Shown piece after piece: positions 1-8,095 of a DNA stretch of 64,000 bases. Location: positions 124,001-188,000 of the forward strand of contig CAVYXV010000002.1 in NCBI GenBank assembly GCA_963772585.1, in the 5' to 3' direction. Made by a program: the position numbers and the translations under genes. The first letter of the stretch is position 1. The number at the start of each line of letters is the position of its first letter. Under the pieces are notes generated by a model that saw only the letters and a list, made by a program, of their open reading frames with translations, had not been told where the DNA came from and ran no database searches. The stretch comes from CAVVXN01 sp963772585 (GTDB taxonomy: Bacteria > Planctomycetota > PLA2 > JAEUHO01).

Positions 1-461
1 AGGGCGTAGGCCTTCTCCTCGGCATCGGTCTCCTGGAGATCCAGGATCTGCAGATACAGGTCCCACCGCACACCGGCCGGGATCCTGGTCGTCCGGGCGG
101 TCTCGGGATCCACGGTCGCCAGGGGCTTCAGCGGGTTCTCGGCCTTGAGACGCGCCACGAGATCGGCGTCGTGCCCCTCCTTCCAATCGCTTTGCAGACC
201 CGTGTAGAGGCAGCGTGGGCAGGTCCAGCAGATGCGCAGGAACACCTGATTCCCCGCCGCGTGCCGGCATCCGTCCATGTCCACGCCACCGAAGGTGTTC
301 GTGCTGTGCCACTCCCACGCCTCGAAGGTGTTGGCGCAGACGGGGCACGTGACGTCGACGTACTCCCCCGACGTCGCATCCGCCCGGTCGCACAGGATCC
401 CCAGCGGCACCATGATCCCCAGCAGCACCGTGGCACCCAGAACGACCGTGCGGCATCTCAT
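1..461 (-). CDS. secreted zinc-ribbon protein, DUF2225-like (3' end cut by window)
   Basis: The reading frame starts at an ATG whose first base is 461 on the minus strand and runs off the left edge, giving 153 visible residues. Residues 1-29 form a hydrophobic signal peptide or anchor. It is followed by C39-x2-C42 and, after an aromatic stretch, by C78, C81 and C84, the last two forming a CPRC knuckle. This paired-knuckle layout beginning 'VTCPVCANTFE' resembles the DUF2225 family of predicted zinc-binding proteins. The function of that family is not established. The next gene is divergent, 440 bp away. I am confident it is coding and less sure of the family name. Confidence 0.7.
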   Translation of the reverse strand, partial: MRCRTVVLGATVLLGIMVPLGILCDRADATSGEYVDVTCPVCANTFEAWEWHSTNTFGGVDMDGCRHAAGNQVFLRICWTCPRCLYTGLQSDWKEGHDADLVARLKAENPLKPLATVDPETARTTRIPAGVRWDLYLQILDLQETDAEEKAYA

Positions 462-900
462 TGCGATCCTCCGGATCCTCCCCCCATCCTACGGTCCTGC
501 GCTCCAGGGGGACGGGTTCCCCTCGGCGAGGCAAGCACCTGACGAGATCGTGCGCCCCGGGGTGTGCAAGCGCGCAACCACCCGATGGAAACCGCGCCCT
601 GACGGCCCGGGGGAGGGCGATCGGCGCTGCGAGCCCCACCCGAGGTCTCCACCGGAGGCACGGTCGCTCTCCCGCTCGCTCGCTTTCGGTGCGCGCTCCG
701 CCGTGGAGATCGGTACGTCCCGGAGCGAGGGCGATCGTCCTATTCGTGGCGGGTGTCGGCTGTCGCGAGCGTGCGTCGGCGCGGGGGAGAAGGCATCGGG
801 GCTTCCCCATCGGGCGCGCGGTGGCTAGGGTGCGGCCGGTCCGGTCGAGGCGGCCCTCGTCGCGATGGCGGGAGCCTCGAGTGGCAGGAAGGGGACGCGC
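462..900. other. 440-bp divergent intergenic region, no gene seen
   Basis: No reading frame here has both a credible start and a protein-like composition. The stretch must hold the promoters of the two flanking divergent genes. A TAGGGT hexamer near 827-832 fits the TAnnnT -10 pattern seen before other genes in this window. It would give the rightward gene a leader of about 65 nt carrying the ribosome site AGGAAGGGG just before its ATG at 901. Confidence 0.4.
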
Positions 901-1857
901 ATGCGGTTCTTCGGCAGCAAGATGTTGGTCCTGCTCGGCACGGCGGTGTCGTGCCTCTCGACGGCCGCTCCCACGGTGGCGGGCGACCTGGGCCGCGGCG
1001 ACGATCCGCAGGTCGTCGCGTGGTGCGAGGGCCCCGTCGTCCTGCCCGCATCGGGGCTCGCCTTCGACTTCCGCGCGCGGATCGCCGTCGCCGGCGACGG
1101 CACGGCGCGCGGAGAGATCGGCCTCCGGTCTCCGGACGGGACCACCGCCTACCAACCGCTGGCCGGCCGCCTCGCGGCGGGAGACGGGGGTGGGGAACGC
1201 CAGAGCCTGCTCATCCTGGTCACGCCGCGGGTCCCGCCTCCGCCGCCGCGACAGGGCGAGGACGTGCCCGGAGACGCGTTCGGCGTGATGGCGCTGCGCA
1301 CGGCCCCCGGCGGGACGGGGATCTCCGTGGACCTCCCGGGTGCCGGCGGCGCCTCGCGGCTTCGCTTCACCGTGCCGGGGCGGATCCGCACGGATCCCGG
1401 CGCCGGCGCCCTGGGAAGTTCGCGTCCGGCGACCGATCCGTGGGCCCACGCCGTCTTCTCCCCGCAGGACGTCACCCTGCGGTCCCCCGGCCGGCTCGCT
1501 CGGTTCCGCGCGCGTTTCGAGGTCGCGCGCAATCACACGGCGAACGGCCTCGTCGCCCTCGGCCCCGCAAGGGACGCGCGGGCGGGCCCCCGATCCGCGG
1601 CCACGCGTCTCGCACCGCCGGCACGGCTGGAGCCCGTCTTCGGCGCGGTCGTCCCCACGCAGGGAACGGGACCGGGCTACATCATCATCCTCTACCTGTC
1701 GCCCGTCGGCGCGCGCCCGGATCTCGCCACGCTCGTGGAGGCGCACATCCGTCCCGATCCGGCACTGCCGACCTGCGACATCTGGGACCTGATGGGCGGA
1801 CATGTGTCGGAGGGGTTCAACGCCCTGGGGGAGATCACGCTCGCCCTCGACCGATAG
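901..1857 (+). CDS. secreted hypothetical protein
   Basis: This 318-residue protein is not a family I recognise. The ATG at 901 is chosen because AGGAAGGGG lies 6-8 nt upstream and because it places a classic signal peptide (about residues 1-25, ending near TVAGD) at the N-terminus. A longer in-frame start at 865 exists but adds a non-hydrophobic leader. The mature part is rich in beta-strand-like Thr/Val/Gly segments and has one proline run (RVPPPPP) after a hydrophobic 'LLILVTP' segment. It stands alone, convergent with the epimerase gene downstream. No catalytic motif was seen. Confidence 0.65.
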   Translation: MRFFGSKMLVLLGTAVSCLSTAAPTVAGDLGRGDDPQVVAWCEGPVVLPASGLAFDFRARIAVAGDGTARGEIGLRSPDGTTAYQPLAGRLAAGDGGGERQSLLILVTPRVPPPPPRQGEDVPGDAFGVMALRTAPGGTGISVDLPGAGGASRLRFTVPGRIRTDPGAGALGSSRPATDPWAHAVFSPQDVTLRSPGRLARFRARFEVARNHTANGLVALGPARDARAGPRSAATRLAPPARLEPVFGAVVPTQGTGPGYIIILYLSPVGARPDLATLVEAHIRPDPALPTCDIWDLMGGHVSEGFNALGEITLALDR

Positions 1858-1896
1858 ACCGGCACCACGGTCGCCGGCACCCGCCGTCCACTCGAA

Positions 1897-2886
1897 TCAG
1901 GTCGTTCCCGGACCGCCGAGGTCGGCCAGCACCGCCTGTTCCCGCTCGGCGGTGATGCCGGCACGAGGGAGACGGTCCAGCGTCCTCGCCCAGGCGAGGG
2001 TGTCCCTCGCGGTCCCCGCCAGCGGGCGATGGCAGAGCCCCGCCGCAAGTGCTCTCGACAGGTCGAGCGAGAGCGTGCCCACGTCCTCCGGGGAGACCCA
2101 CAGCGGCAGGCCCGTCCACGGCGCGACGTCGTGACGGGCGAGGACGTCCGCCGGCACGGAACGGAGCACGGCCGCGCCGCCCACCGCGTCCCGGATGCCG
2201 CCGAGCATCGCCCCCATCCCCATCGGCTCTGCGGGCCCCGCCGCGTTGTACGTGCCGTCGATCGCCTCCTCGCAGCAGGTCGCCATCCAGGCGGCGAGGT
2301 CGCGGGCGTCGATCCACTGGACCGGTTGGGCGTCGTCCGGGGGACAGACCACCTCTCCCCCTTCGGCGAGCCTCCGCGGCCAGTAGGTGAACCGGTCCGA
2401 GGGATCGTTGGGACCGACGAGCAGTCCCGCGCGCACGATCGTCGCGCTCCCGTCGAAGGCCTCGCGTACGGCGTCTTCGCAGAGCGCCTTCAGCGGACCG
2501 TAGGTCGCGGGGTCGATGGTCTCGATGGCCGGGTCATCGAGCGTCGCCACGGGATGCGTCTCGGGCGTCGGCCGCGGGAGCGGCGCGCGATAGACCGAAG
2601 CGGTGGACACGAAGAGGTAGTGCGGGGCCAACCCGGAGAGACGCCGCGCGGAGTCGCGAACGATCCGCGGCACGTATCCGCACGTGTCGATGACCGCGTC
2701 GAAGCGCCGGCCGGCGAGCGATGCCAGGCCGCCGTCGCGATCCCCGAGCACGTGCTCCGCCTCCGGGAAGAGGTCGGCCCCGGTCCGGCCGCGGTGGAAG
2801 AGGGTCACGTCGTGACCGCGCGCGATGGCCTCGGCCGCCGCGTGCCGACCGAGGAAGAGCGTGCCGCCCAGGATCAGGAGCTTCAT
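1897..2886 (-). CDS. NAD-dependent epimerase/dehydratase (extended SDR)
   Basis: This is a 329-residue cytosolic Rossmann protein. The N-terminus carries the extended-SDR dinucleotide motif as LILGGTLFLGRHAA (residues 4-17), followed by an acidic-strand segment. A Ser/Thr-rich 'FVSTASVY' segment and a YGPLK (Y-x3-K) motif near residues 168-172 provide the usual catalytic residues. Length matches NAD-dependent epimerase/dehydratase family proteins of the isoflavone-reductase-like or sugar-epimerase type. The substrate cannot be told from sequence. It has no obvious operon partner. Confidence 0.8.
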   Translation of the reverse strand: MKLLILGGTLFLGRHAAAEAIARGHDVTLFHRGRTGADLFPEAEHVLGDRDGGLASLAGRRFDAVIDTCGYVPRIVRDSARRLSGLAPHYLFVSTASVYRAPLPRPTPETHPVATLDDPAIETIDPATYGPLKALCEDAVREAFDGSATIVRAGLLVGPNDPSDRFTYWPRRLAEGGEVVCPPDDAQPVQWIDARDLAAWMATCCEEAIDGTYNAAGPAEPMGMGAMLGGIRDAVGGAAVLRSVPADVLARHDVAPWTGLPLWVSPEDVGTLSLDLSRALAAGLCHRPLAGTARDTLAWARTLDRLPRAGITAEREQAVLADLGGPGTT

Positions 2887-2910
2887 CCCGGCACTCTACG
2901 GCAGCCCCGC

Positions 2911-3042
2911 ATGCCGCGTGGCGTTCCAGTCCGCGGCGTGCTGCTGGATGGCGAGAGCGCCCTCATCGAGAAGATCCTGGACCTCGCGTTCGGCCCCGTC
3001 TGGCGTACGGCGATCGAGACGTTCCTGGGCTTCCGCAATTGA
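2911..3042 (+). CDS. possible 43-residue small protein
   Basis: A short frame between two minus-strand genes encodes a 43-residue peptide with an amphipathic/hydrophobic C-terminal half (ALIEKILDLAFGPVWRTAIE). Most third codon positions are G or C, as in neighbouring genes. The opposite-strand frame over the same bases scores less well. There is no clear ribosome-binding site. It could be a genuine small protein, the tail of a decayed gene, or chance. I include it only because it is the best reading of an otherwise empty 170 bp. Confidence 0.2.
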   Translation: MPRGVPVRGVLLDGESALIEKILDLAFGPVWRTAIETFLGFRN

Positions 3043-3058
3043 CCGGGCGCCCTCGTCG

Positions 3059-6000
3059 TCATCTCGTGTCCTCGGCCCGCACGCGCACGGCGCGCTCCTC
3101 GCCCGGTCCGAGATCGACGCGCCCGTGGGCGTATGTCGAGGGCGCAAGCCCGGTGCTGCGGGTCTTCCACCACGCGACGACCCGTACGGTCCCCGCGACG
3201 ACGCGCGGGAGGCGCGCCCGACCGTCCTGGCCCGTCGTGCCGTAGACGGTGGTCGCTTCTCCGGGGCGGGCGGACGCCCACGCCTCCTCATCGACCGGCG
3301 CGGGTCCCGCGCCCGTCCACGAGGTGGCCGCCACGTTCGCCTCGGCGCGCGCATCCCCGGACGCGTCGAGGACTTCGACCGTGAGGGCGCCCGTCTCCGG
3401 GACCTGGACGAGGACCGGCGCCGGAGCCGGGACGGAGAACGTGGTCTGGAAGGGCAGGCCGTCCGCCTCGGCCTTCGCGACGTAGCGGTCGTTGGCCGGG
3501 CACCCTTCGAGCCGCAGGATCCCGTCCTCTCCGGTTCGTCCCCGCGCCTGCATGATCGGCCCGCCGCCCCCGCTGCCCTTGACGGCGCCGCCCTCCGCCC
3601 CGGCCGACACGTCGAGCCAGACGACGAGCGGCACGCCCTCCCCGTCCACGACGCGAAGGGTGAGGACGTGCTCCCCCACGACGAGGTCTCCCACCTCCGA
3701 CTCCCCCGTCGGAGGGACGTCGCGGTGGACCTTCCAGGTCTGCTGCCCTCCGCCGGGCAGGTCGCGTTGGACCTCGAAGGCGGCGCCGCTCACGCTGTCG
3801 GCGTCTTCCCACCGCACCTCGAACCGCCCAGTCCCGTCTGTCCTCGCCCTTCGCCAGCGGAACTGGACGACGGCGTCGGGTAGGGGCCTCCCCCCCGCCA
3901 GGACGCGGCCACGCGCGGCATTGCGCCCGCTGTCGCGCAGGTCGATCCACGTGGTCCGCCCCGCCTCCACCCTGGCGCGCCCGAAGACCGTGGTCTCGCG
4001 GTTCCAGTAGGGGGATCCCACCTCGTACTCGCCCGGCGGCAGCCCGGCGAAGGTGAAGACGTGCGCGGGGCCGAGGATCGCGATCGCCGCGAACGTCCGC
4101 GAGTCCACGGGACGTACGCCGACGTAGGCGCGCTCGGGGACCACGCCCTGCAGGACCCCCGCCGGAACGAGGGTGACGTCCAGAGGCGTTGGCTCCTCGA
4201 CCCGGGCCTCCACGCCGAGCCGCTGCACGTGCGACAACCCCTCGGCGAAGACGTCGATCCGGTACGGCCCGGGCTCCAGGCCGTCCAACCGGTAGCGACC
4301 ATCGGCGCCCGTCGTCGCCCAACGATGCGTCAGGGGATGGTCGGCCGGCCGGGTTCCCGGGTAGTCGTAGCGGCGGACGTTGGCGCCGAGGAGGTTCACG
4401 CCGTCGGGGACGTTCGACGTGCGAGGATCACGGGTCGCGCGCACGCGCGCACCTCGTACCGCGGCGCCTCCGGCCGTCACGACCCCCTCGATCACCGCGC
4501 CGTCGGCCACGGTCAGATCCAGTCGGGCGGTCGCTCCCGCCTCGACGGTCGCCTGCGGCGCCGTCGGGAAGCGGCCGTCCTGGATCCACTCGACCACCGT
4601 CCGGATCCCCCCGCCTCGGGCAACCACGCAGAACTGCCCGACCGGCAGGGCGTCGAAGCGGTAGCGGCCCTCGATGACGGGAGCCTCCCACACGCGCTCG
4701 TGGCTGGTGTAGTACGCGCCCGTCGACGTCCGGGCGTGGGCCTCGACGTGCGCGCCCTCGAGGGACGCGCCGTCCTCGGCCGTCACGTCGCCCTCGAGCG
4801 CGCCCACGGCGGCCAGCACGACCTCCAGGGCGCCGCCGCTACGCTGGGCGAGCGTCTCGTCGCGGGTCCAGGACGTGAGGAGCCCTTGCCGGCCGTCAGG
4901 GGCACGGGCGAAGACGATCCCGTCCTGCAATTCGACCTCGCGCCACGCGACGATCCCCTCCTCGTCGGTCGTGCCCGTCCAGGCCTCGCTACGCCCCGTG
5001 AGGGCGACGTCGGACGTGTCGCCCGTCACCTCCACGGCGACGCCCGGGACGGGCTCTCCCCCCGCGTCCACGACGCGGACCCTGAGGACGCGGTCGTCCG
5101 CCCGTCGGGCGAGCCGCAGCGTGACGGGGAAGCCGTCCTCGAGCGCGACGGCGTAGACCACGTCCATCGAACGGTCGCCGTGGGTGGCTCGCACCGCGTA
5201 GGGCCCCGCCGGGAGATCGGCGAAGGCGAAGCGCCCCCGTTCGTCGCTCCGGGTCCGTCGGACCACCTGCCGGTCGTCGCCGATCGGCATCTCGATCATC
5301 TGGGGAGCGGGCACGGCGGTGGCGACGACCTCCGCCCCGGCCACGGGAAGCCGCGCCGCATCGACGACGCGTCCCTCCAGCGCGGCAGACGGACGGACGG
5401 CCGGGTAGACGCGGAGCCCGTTCGTATCGAGGGTCGAACCGGACGGCGGGGGCGGTGCGTCGGCCGCGACGGGCGCCGAGGGGCCCTCGTGCCCGTGCAG
5501 TCGCGGTCCCGTCTCCGCGCGTGCCCGGTCGGGCGCGCCGACCCCGTCCTTCTCCTCGGCGAAACGTCGCGGGAGCTGGGTCAAGACGACCACCGCGCCT
5601 CCCGCAAGCAGCAGGACGCAGAGAGCGAGGAGGGTGGAGCGGAACCCACTCGACATTGCGTAGCCTCCGAGCAGTGGGGCGAGCGCGGCCTTCCACCGCC
5701 GGCGGTCGCCCCCGTGCGTGGCGTCGAGCGCGACGCGAAGCCTGGCGAGCGCCCGCTGGAGACGCGACTTCACCGTGGCGACCGGGCAGCCCAGTCGGGC
5801 GGCGATGCGCCTCGGCGGCAGGCCGTCGAAGAAGCGAAGGACGATCACCTCGCGGTAGAGAGGATCGAGCGCCATGACCGCCCGCAGCAGCGTCGTGCGC
5901 TCCTCGAGCTTCACGACGGCATCGAGCGTGGACCCTACGGCCTCCGTCCGCGCCGCGGCCCGCTCGCGGCGCCGCTGCCGCGCGCGGCCCCGACCGAGGT

Positions 6001-6199
6001 TTCGCGCGGCGTTTCGCAGGACGCCGCGGAACCAGGCGGTCTCCCGCTGGGGGGCGGGGCCGCGGTGGGCAAGGGCGTTCAGGTAGGCCTGCTGGACGGC
6101 GTCGTCCGCTTCGTGCTCGTCCCGCACGAGCGATCGGGCCAGACGGCGGAGCCCCTGCTCGTGGGCGGTGAGCGCAGAATCGGGAAAGGGCCCGTCCAT
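3059..6199 (-). CDS. ECF sigma factor fused to a TM helix and large regulatory-like repeat tail
   Basis: This is a 1046-residue single polypeptide. The ATG at 6199 starts a normal ECF sigma N-terminus; the frame is open further upstream but that part is compositionally shadow sequence. Residues 15-80 are sigma region 2, with helix-rich DEHEADDAVQQAYLNALAHR. Residues 105-157 are region 4, with ALDPLYREVIVLRFFDG and the recognition helix CPVATVKSRLQRALARLR. A single membrane helix spans about 188-208. The remaining 800 residues are serial carboxypeptidase-regulatory/CnaB-like beta modules with the recurring pattern 'G-x-V-x-D-x3-PV-x-GA' and 'DERGRFAFADLPAGPY'. Topology therefore puts the DNA-binding half in the cytoplasm and the repeats outside. 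Release by proteolysis would be needed for promoter binding if the protein stays anchored. No separate anti-sigma gene lies next to it. The gene is divergent from the aspartoacylase/BPL_N gene. Confidence 0.85.
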   Translation of the reverse strand: MDGPFPDSALTAHEQGLRRLARSLVRDEHEADDAVQQAYLNALAHRGPAPQRETAWFRGVLRNAARNLGRGRARQRRRERAAARTEAVGSTLDAVVKLEERTTLLRAVMALDPLYREVIVLRFFDGLPPRRIAARLGCPVATVKSRLQRALARLRVALDATHGGDRRRWKAALAPLLGGYAMSSGFRSTLLALCVLLLAGGAVVVLTQLPRRFAEEKDGVGAPDRARAETGPRLHGHEGPSAPVAADAPPPPSGSTLDTNGLRVYPAVRPSAALEGRVVDAARLPVAGAEVVATAVPAPQMIEMPIGDDRQVVRRTRSDERGRFAFADLPAGPYAVRATHGDRSMDVVYAVALEDGFPVTLRLARRADDRVLRVRVVDAGGEPVPGVAVEVTGDTSDVALTGRSEAWTGTTDEEGIVAWREVELQDGIVFARAPDGRQGLLTSWTRDETLAQRSGGALEVVLAAVGALEGDVTAEDGASLEGAHVEAHARTSTGAYYTSHERVWEAPVIEGRYRFDALPVGQFCVVARGGGIRTVVEWIQDGRFPTAPQATVEAGATARLDLTVADGAVIEGVVTAGGAAVRGARVRATRDPRTSNVPDGVNLLGANVRRYDYPGTRPADHPLTHRWATTGADGRYRLDGLEPGPYRIDVFAEGLSHVQRLGVEARVEEPTPLDVTLVPAGVLQGVVPERAYVGVRPVDSRTFAAIAILGPAHVFTFAGLPPGEYEVGSPYWNRETTVFGRARVEAGRTTWIDLRDSGRNAARGRVLAGGRPLPDAVVQFRWRRARTDGTGRFEVRWEDADSVSGAAFEVQRDLPGGGQQTWKVHRDVPPTGESEVGDLVVGEHVLTLRVVDGEGVPLVVWLDVSAGAEGGAVKGSGGGGPIMQARGRTGEDGILRLEGCPANDRYVAKAEADGLPFQTTFSVPAPAPVLVQVPETGALTVEVLDASGDARAEANVAATSWTGAGPAPVDEEAWASARPGEATTVYGTTGQDGRARLPRVVAGTVRVVAWWKTRSTGLAPSTYAHGRVDLGPGEERAVRVRAEDTR

Positions 6200-6292
6200 A
6201 CCCCCATGGAACCGCAGAGGCGGGATCGGATGCACGTTCTTCGCGCCGGGCGCCCGGTGCCTCCGCCCGCGGGACGGCCGAGGCGCCGCGGG

Positions 6293-6298
6293 TAGACT
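6293..6298 (+). promoter_or_regulatory. putative -10 box (TAGACT) for a leaderless mRNA
   Basis: TAGACT ends exactly 7 nt before the ATG at 6306, so transcription would start at or next to the start codon. No Shine-Dalgarno sequence is present. The same GGTAGACTCC block with the same 7-nt spacing precedes the paralogous gene at 26376. Confidence 0.5.
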
Positions 6299-6305
6299 CC
6301 CAGGC

Positions 6306-7784
6306 ATGCGGTCCGCCGGCCCGCTCCTCCTTGCGCTCCTCCTCGCCACTCCCGTGGCGGCGGAGGACGCGCCGCAGGTTCCACTCTGCATGGGAACGCC
6401 GTTCGAGACCGGAGCGTACGTCCACGCAGCGAAGAGCCCCGGCCCGACCGTGCTCGTCGTCGCAGGCGTGCACGGGAACGAGAGGGCCGGACCACGCGCC
6501 GCCGAGGCGATCCGCCACTGGCCGGTCGCGAGGGGGCGCCTCGTCGTCCTCCCCCGGGCGAACGTCCGCGGCCTCGCGGAGAACGTGAGAGGGGTGCCGG
6601 CCGACGAGCCATACGACCTGAATCGCTGTTTCCCCCCCACCGAGGACGCCCCGGTCCTCGCGCGGGACGTCTGGGAGCTCGTCATGACGGTCCGCCCGGA
6701 CTGGGTGGTCGACCTCCACGAGTCCGTGGACTACCGGTCGCGGACCTCGAAGGAGCGGACGACCCTGGGCAACACCCTGATCTGCGCGGGCGACGAGGAG
6801 GCGTTTCGGACGGGAGGGCTGATGGCCGCCGCGGCCAACGAGCGGACGCCCCAGCCGGACCGCCGCTGGCAGATCCTCGCGTCGCCCGTCGAGGGCAGCC
6901 TCGTCCGTGCCGCGACGGACGAGGCCGACGCCCGCGCCCTGATCGTCGAGACCTGCCGCAAGGACCACCTCGCGATCCGCGTGCGCCAGCACCGGATCGT
7001 CGTGCACACCCTCCTCGACCGCCTCGGGATGCTCCCGGAACGCTCTTCTCCCTACCGGACCTTCCCTGACGCGCGCGCACCGGGCGAGACGAGAGTGGCG
7101 ATCTTCGACTCCTTCGGGACGGGGGCGACGAGCGCGTCGGAGGTCGAGCGCTGTCTCCCGGGCGACGACGGAATGGCCTGCCGGAGGATCACGGCGAACG
7201 AGATCATCGCCGGAGCACTCGCCCAGTACGACGTCGTCGTCTTCCCCGGCGGCACGGGCGGCGGGACGGCGAGGACCCTCGGCGAGGAGGGGCGCGCGGC
7301 GGTCCGATCGTTCGTCGAGGACGGCGGCGGATATCTGGGAATCTGCGCCGGGGCCTACCTCGCGACGAAGCACTACGATTGGTCCCTGGGAATCCTCGAC
7401 GCGGAGGTCGTGGATGCGGAACACGGGGCGCGGGGGAAGGACCGTGTGCGTGTGACGCTGACGCGGACCGGCCGACAGGCGCTGGGCGAGACCCGGTCCT
7501 CCGTGGAGATCCGCTACGGGCAGGGCCCGTTGCTCGCCCCGGCCGAAGACGCCGCGATCCCCGACTTCGAGACGCTCGCGACCTACGGGACGGAGATCGC
7601 GAAGAACGGCGCCCCGGCCGGCGTGATGGCGGGGACGCCCGCGTTGGTCCGAGGCCGGTTCGGGGAGGGCCGCGTGGTGGCGGCGGGGATCCACGCGGAG
7701 CGCTCCGCCGACGAGACGCTACGCACGTGGATCCCCCGCCTGACCCGCTGGCTCGCCAACGGGGACGACGAGGTGGGTCGGTAG
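6306..7784 (+). CDS. secreted aspartoacylase/succinylglutamate desuccinylase-like hydrolase fused to a BPL_N (class I GATase-like) domain, copy 1
   Basis: This 492-residue protein has a signal peptide (residues 1-20). Residues 40-245 are an M14-type zinc hydrolase domain of the succinylglutamate desuccinylase/aspartoacylase superfamily. The ligand pair sits in GVHGNERAG (H56, E59), a later ligand in VVDLHES (H138), and a likely catalytic Glu in ALIVETCRK (E215). Residues 262-490 are a BPL_N-type class I amidotransferase-like domain with PGGTGGG and the nucleophile elbow GGYLGICAGAYLA (C347). The family suggests cleavage of an amide of a short acyl or amino acid in the periplasm; the exact substrate is unknown. 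It is one of two near-identical paralogues in this window. The start is fixed by the signal peptide and the 7-nt leaderless promoter spacing. Confidence 0.85.
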   Translation: MRSAGPLLLALLLATPVAAEDAPQVPLCMGTPFETGAYVHAAKSPGPTVLVVAGVHGNERAGPRAAEAIRHWPVARGRLVVLPRANVRGLAENVRGVPADEPYDLNRCFPPTEDAPVLARDVWELVMTVRPDWVVDLHESVDYRSRTSKERTTLGNTLICAGDEEAFRTGGLMAAAANERTPQPDRRWQILASPVEGSLVRAATDEADARALIVETCRKDHLAIRVRQHRIVVHTLLDRLGMLPERSSPYRTFPDARAPGETRVAIFDSFGTGATSASEVERCLPGDDGMACRRITANEIIAGALAQYDVVVFPGGTGGGTARTLGEEGRAAVRSFVEDGGGYLGICAGAYLATKHYDWSLGILDAEVVDAEHGARGKDRVRVTLTRTGRQALGETRSSVEIRYGQGPLLAPAEDAAIPDFETLATYGTEIAKNGAPAGVMAGTPALVRGRFGEGRVVAAGIHAERSADETLRTWIPRLTRWLANGDDEVGR

Positions 7785-8095
7785 CCGCTGTCGCCGGGCC
7801 GGTCCCTCCCGGATGGGCGCGAGCCGCGATGAGGTACGGTCTACCTCGGGCGTCCACCTCGAGGCGTTCCCACGCCGGAGGGTCCTCGGCAAGGGGAGCA
7901 CCACGTCCTGCCCGGACCGGAAGGTCCGGGGACCCCGGGGAAACGTCGGATGTCCGGTCCGCAACGGGATTCGGCTCGCAGTCGCGGGCGGCCGGACGAG
8001 GGAGCCCCGCCCGGCCGTTATGGTGTCCGCGCTCGGGGGCCGGCGGGAGGCTCGCGGGCGGGCTCGTCTCGATCGAAGGGCTGCGGAGGGATCGG
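7785..8095 (+). other. 310-bp intergenic stretch containing a strong hairpin
   Basis: No convincing gene is present. At 7911-7930 there is a perfect 8-bp inverted repeat, CCCGGACC-GGAA-GGTCCGGG, closed by a GNRA-type GGAA tetraloop. A second overlapping palindrome, CCGGGG-A-CCCCGG, follows. There is no T-run, so it is not a classical intrinsic terminator. It could end the upstream transcript in a GC-rich genome or shape the leader of the downstream lipoprotein mRNA. A TATGGT hexamer near 8019 is a possible -10 element for the downstream gene. Confidence 0.45.

Noticed and set aside
2896..3354. minus-strand frame overlapping the end of the sigma-fusion gene
   Set aside because: Its first part is the antiframe of the sigma gene and Arg/Pro-rich; only the tail looks protein-like and its third codon positions are less GC-biased than the opposite-strand reading.
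4061..6295. long plus-strand frame opposite the sigma fusion
   Set aside because: Low-complexity Arg/Asp/Gly composition and no family features; it is the mirror of a high-GC coding strand.
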